Below, one piece after another: positions 55,353 through 63,721 of a stretch of DNA of 64,000 nucleotides. The translations under genes were made by a program, and so were the position numbers. Positions within the stretch are counted from its first letter, which is position 1. Each line of letters starts with the position of its first letter. This DNA comes from Olivibacter sp036959255 (GTDB lineage: Bacteria; Bacteroidota; Bacteroidia; Sphingobacteriales; Sphingobacteriaceae): contig NZ_JAWMTI010000002.1 of NCBI RefSeq assembly GCF_036959255.1, forward strand, positions 558,001-622,000. Direction: 5' to 3'. The notes beneath the pieces are model-generated. The model was not told the DNA's origin, did not search any database, and saw only the letters and a program-made list of their open reading frames with translations.

Positions 55353-56341
55353 ATGATGATAAATACAGAAAACAAATCGCTCGAAAAAAATCAAATCGCC
55401 GTATTACTGGCTGCTATTACCTATAGTAGCAATCCAACAGAGGAGATGCAGTCACTGCTCCCTGACTGGCATATTGTTTGGAACGGCTTAGAAACTGTGG
55501 ATGGCAATTATGCGTTTATTGCTACCGATACATCGCAAACAAATTATGTTTTAGCTATTCGTGGTTCTCTTCCGCCGCAGGGTATTTTCAGTGACTGGTA
55601 TAGCTTTGCCAATTGGATAATAGAAGACCTGGATGTAATAAAGCAGACTCAATGGCCTTACGCTAGTACAGAGAAACCACTGATTGGGCAAGGTACATTT
55701 ACCGCATTTAACAATGTATTGACCATGCAGGATCAATTCGGCTCCGGCAAATCAATTGATGATTATCTTTTCGATTATGCCGTTACGGCCAATAAATCGC
55801 TTAGTATCGTTGGTCATAGCTAGGTGGTAATATCGCAAATGTATATGCATCTTATTTCTCTTCCACCGTACAACAACAGGGATACAATTTTGACGGCCTA
55901 TCGTTGTATACCTTCGCTGCACCTGCCTCCGGCAATGAAGATTTTGCGAGCGATTTGGATAACAAGATCACCGATGCCTGGCATTATGCAAACAATAATG
56001 ACATCGTCCCCAAGTTCCCGGTATCATCCGCTATATTAGCCCTTGCCTTTTTATTTATTCCGAGCCCATCTGCCGGAGAAATCACCTTCACTTATAAGGG
56101 GCTTACCATAAGTCTCCGAGAAGGCCTTGTTATCCTTTCCGGTATTTTTGAATTAGGTGCCTATCAACAAGAAAGCAATAACTACATTCCATTCACCAAC
56201 CCATTGGACGCAAACTACGCAAACAACACCATGCAAGATTGGTTTTCGCAAGCTGCCGCTCAACATGCCATGAACGTCTATGCAAATTATCTAGATGTCA
56301 CGTTGACGGCCAAGCTTGACAAAGAAAGCAGTATTCTATAA
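55353..56341 (+). pseudogene. Class 3 lipase-like gene with a frameshift at the nucleophile elbow
   Basis: Two frames join to give about 329 aa of one lipase. Frame 1 (55353-55823) starts MMINTENKS and ends GHS then TAG. Frame 2, from 55823, continues GGNIANVYASYFSSTVQQQG and the TFAAPASGNEDF and NNNDIVPKFP blocks to 56341. One missing base between AGC and TAGGT would restore GHSLGG, the catalytic serine motif. It is 43 bp after the DCC gene and belongs to that operon. Options are an inactivated gene, a sequencing error, or programmed shifting. No signal peptide is seen. Confidence 0.8.
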
Positions 56342-56707
56342 ATACAAAGCTAATTATTCTTTTCCCCTATCCCTTCTGGAATGCCTGAAAGTCACATCCC
56401 CTTGAGAACTGCTTGGGCATTCCAATCTTTATTCCTAAATAGAAAGCAAATTAGGTATTCTCTCTAGCACGTTTGAATAACGTATACCTTTATTTGTTAT
56501 GATTTTTTTCACATATATTTTCCATTTTTTCACATTTTTTCTCATTTTTAAGTAATTATTCAAAAAATATGAGTAATTGACTACCAATTGACACAGCTGA
56601 GTGCAGCGATGCGTGTGACGTGTCTCTTATTCGCCAATGTGGCAAAAAAAGACTGAAGGACTATCTCCCCTTACAAAAGGTTATTTTTTTAATTATTTAA
56701 GTTAGCT
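56342..56707 (+). other. Intergenic region with a terminator-like hairpin
   Basis: TGGAATGCC (56377-56385) can pair with GGCATTCCA (56416-56424), a 9-bp stem with a 30-nt loop followed by ATCTTTATT. Further on are AT-rich tracts. No gene is seen before 56708. Confidence 0.5.
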
Positions 56708-56869
56708 ATGAGCACAAACCATCGTAATCAGCAGTCAGGCCAAGAAAAGAACACCATTATTTTTCTTGAGCAAGCAAAAACAGAAACGAAACGCTGGCGC
56801 AAATTTTTGGAAAAAAATTTTACCATGCCTTGTCCTGATTGTCGTGATGAAACCAGCCAGCTATATTAA
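56708..56869 (+). CDS. Small CxxC protein, 53 aa
   Basis: Too short for usual gene callers. The ATG at 56708 and TAA at 56867 leave 1 nt before the next ATG, a spacing that suggests translational coupling. The N-terminus is polar (MSTNHRNQQSGQEK), the middle is a basic amphipathic helix (TETKRWRKFLEKNF), and the end has MPCPDCRDE, which could bind zinc. Not recognised as a family. Confidence 0.5.
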   Translation: MSTNHRNQQSGQEKNTIIFLEQAKTETKRWRKFLEKNFTMPCPDCRDETSQLY

Positions 56870-56870
56870 A

Positions 56871-57515
56871 ATGAGCAAACTGTCTTTTTGGTATATGGGA
56901 ATATTTGTTCCTGGAATCGTACTTTTACCTATTGCCTATGCAATAAAAAAGTACCCTATTTTAGACAAAGCACTGAAAGTCATTTTTCTGTATTTATTAA
57001 CTGCAGGTATTACCAACGTCATTGCTGCCGTATTGGCATTTAATAATAAAAACAATTTATTCCTACTACACGCTTATTCAGCCATTGAATTCGCACTGCT
57101 ATCCATTTATTTTTTTCTATTAGTTGAAAAACTGTTTGTTAAACAGCTCATCTTGTCTATAATTGTCCTATATGTTATATATTGCCTGTTAAATGTCGCC
57201 TTTGTTCAGCGTATTGACCAATTCAACACATATACCCGGTCTATACAGGCGATCATGATATCCGGTTATAGTCTATATTACCTTTATACGGGGATCGGAA
57301 ACTTCGTTAGCAACCGAAAAAAAGGTCCTCATTATTGGATTGCCCTCGGCTTAATCACTTACTTTATGAGCTCCTTGGTTCAATTTAGCTTTTCAAATTT
57401 TTTTAGCACTTATTTCACGAGGGAAATAAAGTTTTGGTTATGGAATTTTCATGCTACCATGGTATTATTGATGTATCTTTTTTTTTTCAAAGCATATGCT
57501 ATTTGCAAGGAATGA
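56871..57515 (+). CDS. Multi-pass membrane protein of unknown function
   Basis: About 214 aa from the ATG at 56871 (MSKLSFWYMG); an upstream TTG frame is less likely because it runs over the small CxxC ORF. Six or seven hydrophobic segments. The stop overlaps the histidine kinase ATG by 4 bp, so the protein may be part of the kinase's sensor. No family recognised. Confidence 0.7.
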   Translation: MSKLSFWYMGIFVPGIVLLPIAYAIKKYPILDKALKVIFLYLLTAGITNVIAAVLAFNNKNNLFLLHAYSAIEFALLSIYFFLLVEKLFVKQLILSIIVLYVIYCLLNVAFVQRIDQFNTYTRSIQAIMISGYSLYYLYTGIGNFVSNRKKGPHYWIALGLITYFMSSLVQFSFSNFFSTYFTREIKFWLWNFHATMVLLMYLFFFKAYAICKE

Positions 57516-58297
57516 CCGATAATTTACTTTTTCTTGTTTTCATCGTTTGCATAGGCATTCTGATGCTTGTTATCGGCTTCTTTATGCTTTTCCATAAAAG
57601 TCAACTGAAGATTGCTGAACAACAAAAACGTTTCCATGAAGAACAGGTCCTTCATCATCAAAATCTATTGAAGGCGGCCGTTGCCTCCCAGGATTTGGAA
57701 AGGAAACGCGTTGGAAAAGATTTGCATGACAGCATTGGAACTTCCCTTGCTGTTCTACGCTTAGCTATGGAGAATTTTGAACGTTTACATCAAGTAAAAG
57801 ATTCACATCTTCAAAAGTTCTTTCTAGAATGCAAAACGAAAATCGATTTTATCGTTCATTCTTGTCGAAATATCTCACATAATTTATCGCCCGAGATTTT
57901 CACACTGAACACGTTATCTGAATCCATTGAAGAATTGGCTGCAAGTGTTTTTGTAACCGAAGGAGTACATCTAGAAGCCGATCAATCTACTTGGAATTAT
58001 CTGGACACCTTAACTGAAGAACAGGCTATTAATCTTTACAGGATATTGGAAGAGTTATTAAATAACACCATCAAACATGCCAACGCAAGCAGCATCTTCG
58101 TTTATTTTAGGACACAAGATCAACGCTTGCATATCAAATATCACGACAATGGTTGTGGTATCAAGGAACAGGTCCGTGTTGGACACGGTGTGCAGCATAT
58201 CGAAAGCAGAATACTGGTACTAGACGGGAAATACGAAGTTGAAGAAAAACAGACGCCTGGGTATAACCTTCACTTCTCCTTCCCCTTAAATAACTAA
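57512..58297 (+). CDS. NarL-type sensor histidine kinase
   Basis: 261 aa from the ATG at 57512. One membrane helix (about 5-27) is followed by a coiled segment, the HisKA_3 box LERKRVGKDLHDSIGTSLA with phospho-His72, and an HATPase with EELLNNTIKHANA and YHDNGCGI. It has no large extracellular domain. Signal sensing may rest with the overlapping membrane protein. Confidence 0.92.
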   Translation: MTDNLLFLVFIVCIGILMLVIGFFMLFHKSQLKIAEQQKRFHEEQVLHHQNLLKAAVASQDLERKRVGKDLHDSIGTSLAVLRLAMENFERLHQVKDSHLQKFFLECKTKIDFIVHSCRNISHNLSPEIFTLNTLSESIEELAASVFVTEGVHLEADQSTWNYLDTLTEEQAINLYRILEELLNNTIKHANASSIFVYFRTQDQRLHIKYHDNGCGIKEQVRVGHGVQHIESRILVLDGKYEVEEKQTPGYNLHFSFPLNN

Positions 58298-58336
58298 ATA
58301 AAAACCTCTTATCATCATCAATTTAACTAGTAGAAA

Positions 58337-58993
58337 ATGCCGTTCCCAATAAAAATTGCTCTTATAGATGATCAACAGTTGTTCAGGGGTATGTTAGCAA
58401 CTGCTCTTGCCTTAGAAACCAACATGGAAGTTATCCTAGAGGCCGAGAGTGGACATGCTTTTTTAACGGTCATACAAAATAGATTGGAAAGGCCCGACAT
58501 TGCAATCATTGATATGTTTATGCCGCATATGAATGGGCTGCAATTAACCGACATCATTCATAATCGTTATCCCGAAATTAAAATCATTATCCTTTCGATC
58601 GATTACAGGGAACGATTAATTGCGAAAGCTGTTGATACAGGTGCATCCGCCTATTTAAACAAAAATTGTGATCTATCAACCCTAAAAACAGCTATTGAAG
58701 GTGTTTATCATACCGGCTTCTATATGGATACTTCAACATTGAAAGCACTGCGTGACAGCTCGATAAGGATAGAAAAAACAATAGTCGAGGATCATCTCAC
58801 GAAGAGGGAAAACGAAATCCTATCCCTAATCTGCCAAGAATTTACCAATGCGGAGATCGCTGAAAAGTTATTTTTAAGTACCCGAACAGTGGAGGGACAT
58901 CGGAATAATTTATTATTGAAAACGGGCTGTAAGAATACAGCCGGACTCGTTATATACGCTATAAAGCATGGCGTATTTGATCTATTGATATAA
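58337..58993 (+). CDS. NarL/LuxR-family response regulator
   Basis: 218 aa. The receiver domain carries Asp59 in IAIIDMFMPHMNG, and the HTH reads LTKRENEILSLICQEFTNAE followed by STRTVEGHRNNLLLKTG. It is 39 bp after the kinase. Possible targets include the HTTM/DCC operon upstream, which is speculation from proximity. Confidence 0.93.
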   Translation: MPFPIKIALIDDQQLFRGMLATALALETNMEVILEAESGHAFLTVIQNRLERPDIAIIDMFMPHMNGLQLTDIIHNRYPEIKIIILSIDYRERLIAKAVDTGASAYLNKNCDLSTLKTAIEGVYHTGFYMDTSTLKALRDSSIRIEKTIVEDHLTKRENEILSLICQEFTNAEIAEKLFLSTRTVEGHRNNLLLKTGCKNTAGLVIYAIKHGVFDLLI

Positions 58994-59021
58994 TGAGAAT
59001 GTCAATATGGCATTCTTATTA
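58991..59021. terminator. Hairpin after the response regulator
   Basis: TAATGAGAATG / CATTCTTATTA, an 11-bp stem with one G-T pair and a 9-nt loop. No T-run follows. Confidence 0.4.
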
Positions 59022-59068
59022 CCTCTTGCACAACTTTTGTTCGGCTCTGAAAAAAGGATTGATTGATT

Positions 59069-59449
59069 ATGACCACCCATTTGACAGAAGATAATAAATT
59101 GAAAAAACTCATTATTGTAGGAGATCGTGTACTCGTAAAACCGGCCAAGTCTAACGAGCGGACGGAAAGTGGCCTTTATTTACCACCGGGTGTTCAGGAG
59201 AAAGAAAAGATACAACAAGGCTATGTTATAAAAACGGGGCCCGGTTATGCTATCCCTGTTCCTGCGGATGAAGATGATGCCTGGAAGCCACAAGAGGAAA
59301 AAATCAATTATATTCCTTTGCAAGCAAAAGAAGGCGATTTAGCCATTTTCTTAGTAAACGGTTCTACGGAGATTTTGTATCGGGGCGAAAAGTATTTTAT
59401 TGTGCCGCAAGGTGCCATCTTAATGCTCGAAAGAGAAGAAGAACTTTAG
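59069..59449 (+). CDS. GroES-like co-chaperonin domain protein
   Basis: 126 aa from the ATG at 59069. The segment IIVGDRVLVKPAKSNERTESG is the GroES roof/core signature, and the end ILYRGEKYFIVPQGAILMLE corresponds to the last strand. It differs from housekeeping GroES: longer, with an acidic insert (VPADEDDAWKPQEEKINY), and no groEL beside it. It may be an accessory or specialised GroES. Confidence 0.82.
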   Translation: MTTHLTEDNKLKKLIIVGDRVLVKPAKSNERTESGLYLPPGVQEKEKIQQGYVIKTGPGYAIPVPADEDDAWKPQEEKINYIPLQAKEGDLAIFLVNGSTEILYRGEKYFIVPQGAILMLEREEEL

Positions 59450-59476
59450 TTGTTTCAGGCTAAGAAATTTTCTGTC

Positions 59477-59525
59477 TTGTTGTTTAAAAAACAATTATTC
59501 CTTCAAACTGTTTTTAAAACAACAA
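59477..59525. repeat. Imperfect inverted repeat before the 59538 lipoprotein
   Basis: TTGTTGTTTAAAAA (59477-59490) faces TTTTTAAAACAACAA (59511-59525) with one bulged base. It could end the GroES-like transcript or structure the next leader. Confidence 0.4.
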
Positions 59526-59537
59526 ACACTTGCTATT

Positions 59538-59747
59538 ATGAAAATCTATAAAAATCTATTCAAGGCGCTGCTAATCTGTTCGTTTTTATCAATAATTGCT
59601 TGTGGACAGTCTAACCAGCAAAATAATACCAATGACTCGTATCGAGACACCGTTGAGGCTCCTACGACAGATGATAATAACATGCGTAATGATCAACCAA
59701 CGGATGAATTGACCAAAAAAGATTCGTTGAGTACGGATTCCATTTAA
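59538..59747 (+). CDS. Small lipoprotein, 69 aa
   Basis: The lipobox IIAC22 is followed by a polar, Asn/Asp/Thr-rich tail with no fold signal. Likely an outer-membrane or inner-membrane anchored lipoprotein. Function unknown. Confidence 0.65.
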   Translation: MKIYKNLFKALLICSFLSIIACGQSNQQNNTNDSYRDTVEAPTTDDNNMRNDQPTDELTKKDSLSTDSI

Positions 59748-59762
59748 TTTCGACATGAGGTC

Positions 59763-59809
59763 TTGTCGAGGCAGATGTTTTTAGTATATTTGCTAATTAT
59801 TTTAGCAAA
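59763..59809 (+). promoter_or_regulatory. Promoter overlapped by a perfect palindrome
   Basis: TTG (59763-59765)-N19-TATATTTG (59785-59792). The palindrome TTTGCTAA-TTATT-TTAGCAAA (59789-59809) starts within the -7 box and ends 2 nt before the ATG at 59812. The leader is only about 13 nt. Autoregulation or tight repression is likely. Confidence 0.6.
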
Positions 59810-59811
59810 TC

Positions 59812-60096
59812 ATGAAGCAAGAAATAAGCTTTTACTTGTTACAAGCGGATAAATTCAATCCCCATATTAATCGAAAGGAACATTTGCTGCGTATTTATCC
59901 TAAAATGTCTTGGGAGGCGATACTAAGCGTTCGAAGGGAAGCTTATAGGCAGGACCCTATAATCACCTACTTGAAAGAGAATATCGTAAAATTAAGCAGC
60001 CTTGGATTTAAGGAGATTGCTGAGGAGCACCTCACAAGCTATGAGCGAGAAACGTATCCTGAATTATTTTTCAATGAAACGTCGATTTTTCCATAA
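59812..60096 (+). CDS. Hypothetical 94-aa protein under palindromic control
   Basis: Soluble, mainly helical, beginning MKQEISFYLLQADKFNPHIN. No HTH or catalytic motif was recognised. The promoter is covered by a perfect palindrome and a strong terminator follows, so it is a single-gene unit. Confidence 0.65.
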   Translation: MKQEISFYLLQADKFNPHINRKEHLLRIYPKMSWEAILSVRREAYRQDPIITYLKENIVKLSSLGFKEIAEEHLTSYERETYPELFFNETSIFP

Positions 60097-60097
60097 A

Positions 60098-60140
60098 CAG
60101 AAAGGTTCCGTTTTTTACACGGAACCTTTCTGTTCTATTT
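60098..60140. terminator. Strong terminator between the 94-aa gene and the PQQ dehydrogenase gene
   Basis: CAGAAAGGTTCCGT (60098-60111) / ACGGAACCTTTCTG (60119-60132), 14 bp, then TTCTATTT. It can serve both converging genes. Confidence 0.85.
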
Positions 60141-60155
60141 GACCTGAAAATTCCG

Positions 60156-61409
60156 CTATTTCTCACCTTCTTTTTTACCCACTCTAAATAACCATCCAGA
60201 GTCTGTAACGGCATATAACGCGCCATCGGGTCCTTCCGCGATCGCCCGAAAACGTTGCGCCTGATCGGCAAGTAGCCGTTCTTCTCCAACTACTTTATTA
60301 TCTTTAATCACTAAGCGCGCAATATGCACTCCGCTCAGTGCCGATATAAACAAATTATCCTTCCATTCAGGGATAACATCGCTGCTATAGAACGTGATAC
60401 CACTGGGGGAGATTACCGGGTCATAATAATAAATGGGTTGTTCCAATCCCTCTTTTTGTTGGATGCTATCGCCTACTTTTTTTCCGCTATACTCGATGCC
60501 ATAAGTGATCGTAGGCCAACCGTAATTTTTACCGGGAAGGATACGATTTACTTCATCTCCTCCCCTCGGACCAAATTCAGTTTCCCAAAGGTCGCCTGTT
60601 GTAGGATGAAAAGCGAGGCCTTGCACGTTTCTATGTCCATAGGAATAAATCTCAGGACGTGCGTCCCCCTTACCTTCAAAAGGATTACCGGGTGCTGGTT
60701 TACCATCTTTTGTAATGCGAAGGATCTTACCCAAACCCGACTTTAAGTCCTGCGCCTGGGGTCTCGTCTCCAGATCAGATCGCTCACCCGTACTGACCAC
60801 CAGGTTACCTGTTTTGTCAAATAAAATACGGCCGCCATAATGTAAAGTTCCATCATGAACGGGTGTGGCTTCATAAATAACTTGTGCCTGCTCAATGGTT
60901 TTCTCATCTACCGCTAATTTACCTTTGCCTACAGCTGTGAGGTTCCCACCGGTTTTAGGTTCTGAAAAAACCCAATAAACCATCCGATTATTCGCAAAGT
61001 CCGGATCTATTGTTAACCCCAGTAAACCACCTTGCCCTCTAGCATCAACCTTAGGTAGACCTGTAATAGCCTCACTGATTTTACCATCTTTTGCAACAAT
61101 CCGCATGGTACCACCTTTTTCCGTAATAAGGAATCTTCCATCCGGTAAACAGGTAATTCCCCAAGGGTTTTTCAATTCTTTGTTGACTACCGTTACTTCA
61201 TAGGGTGTATTTGTTTTAACACCACCAATACGGGTTTGACCTTCAAAGGCTGGTTTATAATCACTATTCGGCGCCCCTGTTTCTACCGGCGGTAAACTGG
61301 TTGTATCTGCACCTATCTCCTCTCCGTTTTTATTGGCAGAAGAACTGCAGGCAACAATAGCAAATGCCACTCCTGAAAGCAAACCTAAAAAAGTTGAGTT
61401 ATTTGACAT
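60156..61409 (-). CDS. PQQ-dependent sugar dehydrogenase lipoprotein (Gdh/YliI type)
   Basis: 417 aa with the lipobox IVAC21, so it is anchored in the periplasm. The six-bladed propeller of soluble glucose or aldose dehydrogenases is visible: PWGITCLPDGRFLITEKGG, LHYGGRILFDKTGNL with the catalytic-region His, YSYGHRNVQGLAFHPTTGDL, and TEFGPRGGDEVN. It would oxidise aldoses to lactones with PQQ. Cofactor synthesis genes are not in the window. Confidence 0.9.
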   Translation of the reverse strand: MSNNSTFLGLLSGVAFAIVACSSSANKNGEEIGADTTSLPPVETGAPNSDYKPAFEGQTRIGGVKTNTPYEVTVVNKELKNPWGITCLPDGRFLITEKGGTMRIVAKDGKISEAITGLPKVDARGQGGLLGLTIDPDFANNRMVYWVFSEPKTGGNLTAVGKGKLAVDEKTIEQAQVIYEATPVHDGTLHYGGRILFDKTGNLVVSTGERSDLETRPQAQDLKSGLGKILRITKDGKPAPGNPFEGKGDARPEIYSYGHRNVQGLAFHPTTGDLWETEFGPRGGDEVNRILPGKNYGWPTITYGIEYSGKKVGDSIQQKEGLEQPIYYYDPVISPSGITFYSSDVIPEWKDNLFISALSGVHIARLVIKDNKVVGEERLLADQAQRFRAIAEGPDGALYAVTDSGWLFRVGKKEGEK

Positions 61410-61467
61410 AGTTTATCTTTTTTACGATCATAAAACTATTGAATTTTATTTATATCAGCAATTAAAC

Positions 61468-62169
61468 CTAAACTAACAAAAAGAAGAGTGTAACAAAGGC
61501 TGCAAAAAGTGTATTAAGAAAATTCACACCATTATTTCCCAAATAGTGCCTCCTCTCCAAACTCGCCCCCAAAACTGAATCGAATAAGTTGCCTAAAGTA
61601 CCTGCAAGGGCTATAAAAATGGTTGTCTTATCGATTCCTGCATAAGCAAAAGCCATTAAAGCGGATGCGACGATGCCAATCAATGTTCCTTCGATACTCA
61701 CAACACCATCCCGCCCGCCGAGGTCTTCTTTCAACGTTAAAATATTGTAAAAAGAACGACCATATACGATACCCAATTCAGAAGATAAGGTGTCAGCTAG
61801 TGCAGAAGCAAGACTACCAACCATCATGATTTTATATAAATCAGCATGATAACTATCTATTAAGCAGCATATCGCTAACAAACCGGTTACTCCGCCATTT
61901 GCCAATACTTGTCCTACTGTCCGAATTTCTTCGTGCTTAGGTAGCGCGAATAACTGCGTTTTGTATGCTTTTTTATGTGAAGTTGCCAATACACCAAGAA
62001 TAAAAAATAAGCATAGCATTAGCAACTCCCTCCCTCCCATGGCAAAAAAAACCAACAGACCAATGCCGTACGCCACGCCAGCCGCAATTACCGTTAGTCT
62101 TTTTGCCAATACAGCCAGTATAGCACAGATCAATAATGAAAAACAAAAAAATAAAAAAGAATTTCCCAT
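61468..62169 (-). CDS. DUF92-family membrane protein
   Basis: About 233 aa from the ATG at 62169 (MGNSFLFFCFSLL); a TTG at 62208 would add 13 residues. About 6-7 membrane segments. The signature is ASALADTLSSELGIVYG followed by GGRDGVVSIEGTLIG, typical of TIGR00297/DUF92; plant relatives (VTE6) are phytyl-phosphate kinases. The substrate in bacteria is unknown. Confidence 0.85.
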   Translation of the reverse strand: MGNSFLFFCFSLLICAILAVLAKRLTVIAAGVAYGIGLLVFFAMGGRELLMLCLFFILGVLATSHKKAYKTQLFALPKHEEIRTVGQVLANGGVTGLLAICCLIDSYHADLYKIMMVGSLASALADTLSSELGIVYGRSFYNILTLKEDLGGRDGVVSIEGTLIGIVASALMAFAYAGIDKTTIFIALAGTLGNLFDSVLGASLERRHYLGNNGVNFLNTLFAAFVTLFFLLV

Positions 62170-62264
62170 CAGATTGTCAAGATTATCCAATATAACATCT
62201 TTTAACAATTTATTATTAGGAGAGTTTCTACCTTTACCACATCACACATAAAAACGATTTTGCT

Positions 62265-62438
62265 ATGAATTCCACCACACTATCATTGAAGGGCAATAGT
62301 GAAATACTTATTAAGAAACCCGGTTTAAAAGACCTTATAGCCGTTGCAAAGGGAATGAAAAAAGATGGATTTTCCTACGATGAAATAGCGAGGGAAACAA
62401 AGCTTACCTTGGCTTTTGTTATGTCTTTGTTTAAATAA
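62265..62438 (+). CDS. Small HTH-like protein, 57 aa
   Basis: A short gene with ATG at 62265 and TAA at 62436, divergent from DUF92. The segment LKDLIAVAKGMKKDGFSYDE followed by IARETKLTLAFVMSLF has the helix-turn-helix pattern of small DNA-binding or transposon-type HTH proteins. No other domain is present. Confidence 0.45.
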   Translation: MNSTTLSLKGNSEILIKKPGLKDLIAVAKGMKKDGFSYDEIARETKLTLAFVMSLFK

Positions 62439-62709
62439 TTGCACTTAAGGTTAAAAATATGCATTCCCCTTTGGATGGTCTTCCGAGGGGAATGTTAACA
62501 AATCATCAGCGCTACCCTTACTTTCCTACAGTAAGTTATAGGTGATAATAAGTTCCCTGGACGGTTTGAACAAACTGCTTATCCAAACCTTCAAATACCG
62601 TATGCATGCGTATCGATACCTATTAAATGTTTAAACATATATTTTTTTTAAAACTATTTCATTTATGAATCCAATCTACTATTTTTGTAGACATTAAAAA
62701 AAATAGCGT
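62439..62709. other. Intergenic region upstream of the YceI gene
   Basis: It contains the operator and promoter at 62657-62692 and otherwise AT-rich sequence. Confidence 0.5.
62657..62692 (+). promoter_or_regulatory. Promoter and TCTA-N9-TAGA operator of the YceI gene
   Basis: TTTC-N19-TATTTTTG (62657-62687). The -7 box lies inside the palindrome ATCTACT-ATTTT-TGTAGAC (62674-62692), the same form as the sites near 5490, 6558 and 6677. Confidence 0.6.
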
Positions 62710-63381
62710 ATGAAGACAATTATCCCAGCATTTGCCCTGGTGCTCCTTTTAGCAGCATGCGGTGGCTCAACCAGTGATCAAGCAAAAACTGAAGAAAAAC
62801 AAGAAGCAGCTGCAGCAACAGGCATTGTTTATGACATTGATACAACTACCACCCAAGTTACCTGGCAAGGCACGCACAAAGGTGGTGTAGCCCCTCGCTT
62901 TGGTAATATTAAGGTTGTAGGCGGTTCACTTTCCGTTGAAAACGGTGCAATCACTGCAGGCGATTTAGAGCTAAACCTTACAAGTTTAAAAGTTGATCCT
63001 ACCTCCGTTACGGAAGAAGGTAAAAAACATACAGATTTGGAAGGCCATCTCAAAAGCGCCGATTTCTTTAATGTGGAGAAACATCCTGCTGCAAAATTTG
63101 TGATCACCGCTGTAGCCCCTTACGATAGCACACAGCAAAAGAGCCTACTTCCAGGGGCTACTAACCTGATCAGTGGTAATTTAACGTTGAAAGATAGTAC
63201 GTTAAACATTACTTTTCCTGCTCAGCTTGCAGTAGCTGAAAACGAAGTAACAGGTAAAGCAAGATTCACGATCGACAGAACGGCTTGGGGTCTTAACTAT
63301 AAAACGGAAGGAAGTCCGGAAAACTGGGCAATCAGCAAAGACATTGAAATAGGCTTCGATCTTAAAGCCGTAAAAAAATAA
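62710..63381 (+). CDS. YceI-family lipoprotein
   Basis: 223 aa with the lipobox LLAAC17. Residues about 40-220 form a YceI lipocalin-like barrel: TTTQVTWQGTHKGG, GDLELNLTSLKVDPTSV, HLKSADFFNVEKHPAAKFVI and TIDRTAWGLNYKTEG. The family binds polyisoprenoid or related lipids in the periplasm. It is a single gene with an operator on its promoter and a strong terminator, so it is probably inducible. Confidence 0.9.
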   Translation: MKTIIPAFALVLLLAACGGSTSDQAKTEEKQEAAAATGIVYDIDTTTTQVTWQGTHKGGVAPRFGNIKVVGGSLSVENGAITAGDLELNLTSLKVDPTSVTEEGKKHTDLEGHLKSADFFNVEKHPAAKFVITAVAPYDSTQQKSLLPGATNLISGNLTLKDSTLNITFPAQLAVAENEVTGKARFTIDRTAWGLNYKTEGSPENWAISKDIEIGFDLKAVKK

Positions 63382-63401
63382 GATAGCTAATATATTATTT
63401 T

Positions 63402-63439
63402 GAAAAGGTCTGCCCATCAAGTCAGACCTTTTCTTTTTT
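63402..63439 (+). terminator. Terminator after the YceI gene
   Basis: GAAAAGGTCTG (63402-63412) / CAGACCTTTTC (63423-63433), followed by six T. Confidence 0.9.
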
Positions 63440-63721
63440 ATGTCCTCCTTCAACGCTATTTCATCAATTCCTTGTTTTTTTCTTCTACACCGCATAGCAG
63501 AGCAACTCATTTGCTTCTTTACTACATTTTTACGCATAATCAACAATGACCATACATTTTTAAGGTTTTCTTTTTATCTTACGGCACCTTGTGTTGTATG
63601 ACCATTTATATACCGATTACAGGGAGATTCAAACAAAAGACTATTGCACATTGAATACGTGTGTACATAGCATCATGTCACAAATGTTCATTAAAACAGG
63701 TTTTATTTAAACTTCGCTACG
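63440..63721. other. Intergenic region upstream of the KDPG aldolase
   Basis: Nothing definite is seen here except AT-rich sequence suited to a promoter. Confidence 0.4.

Noticed and set aside
63202..63546. 114-aa minus-strand frame over the YceI gene end
   Set aside because: Antisense to a clear gene and its terminator; no features of its own.
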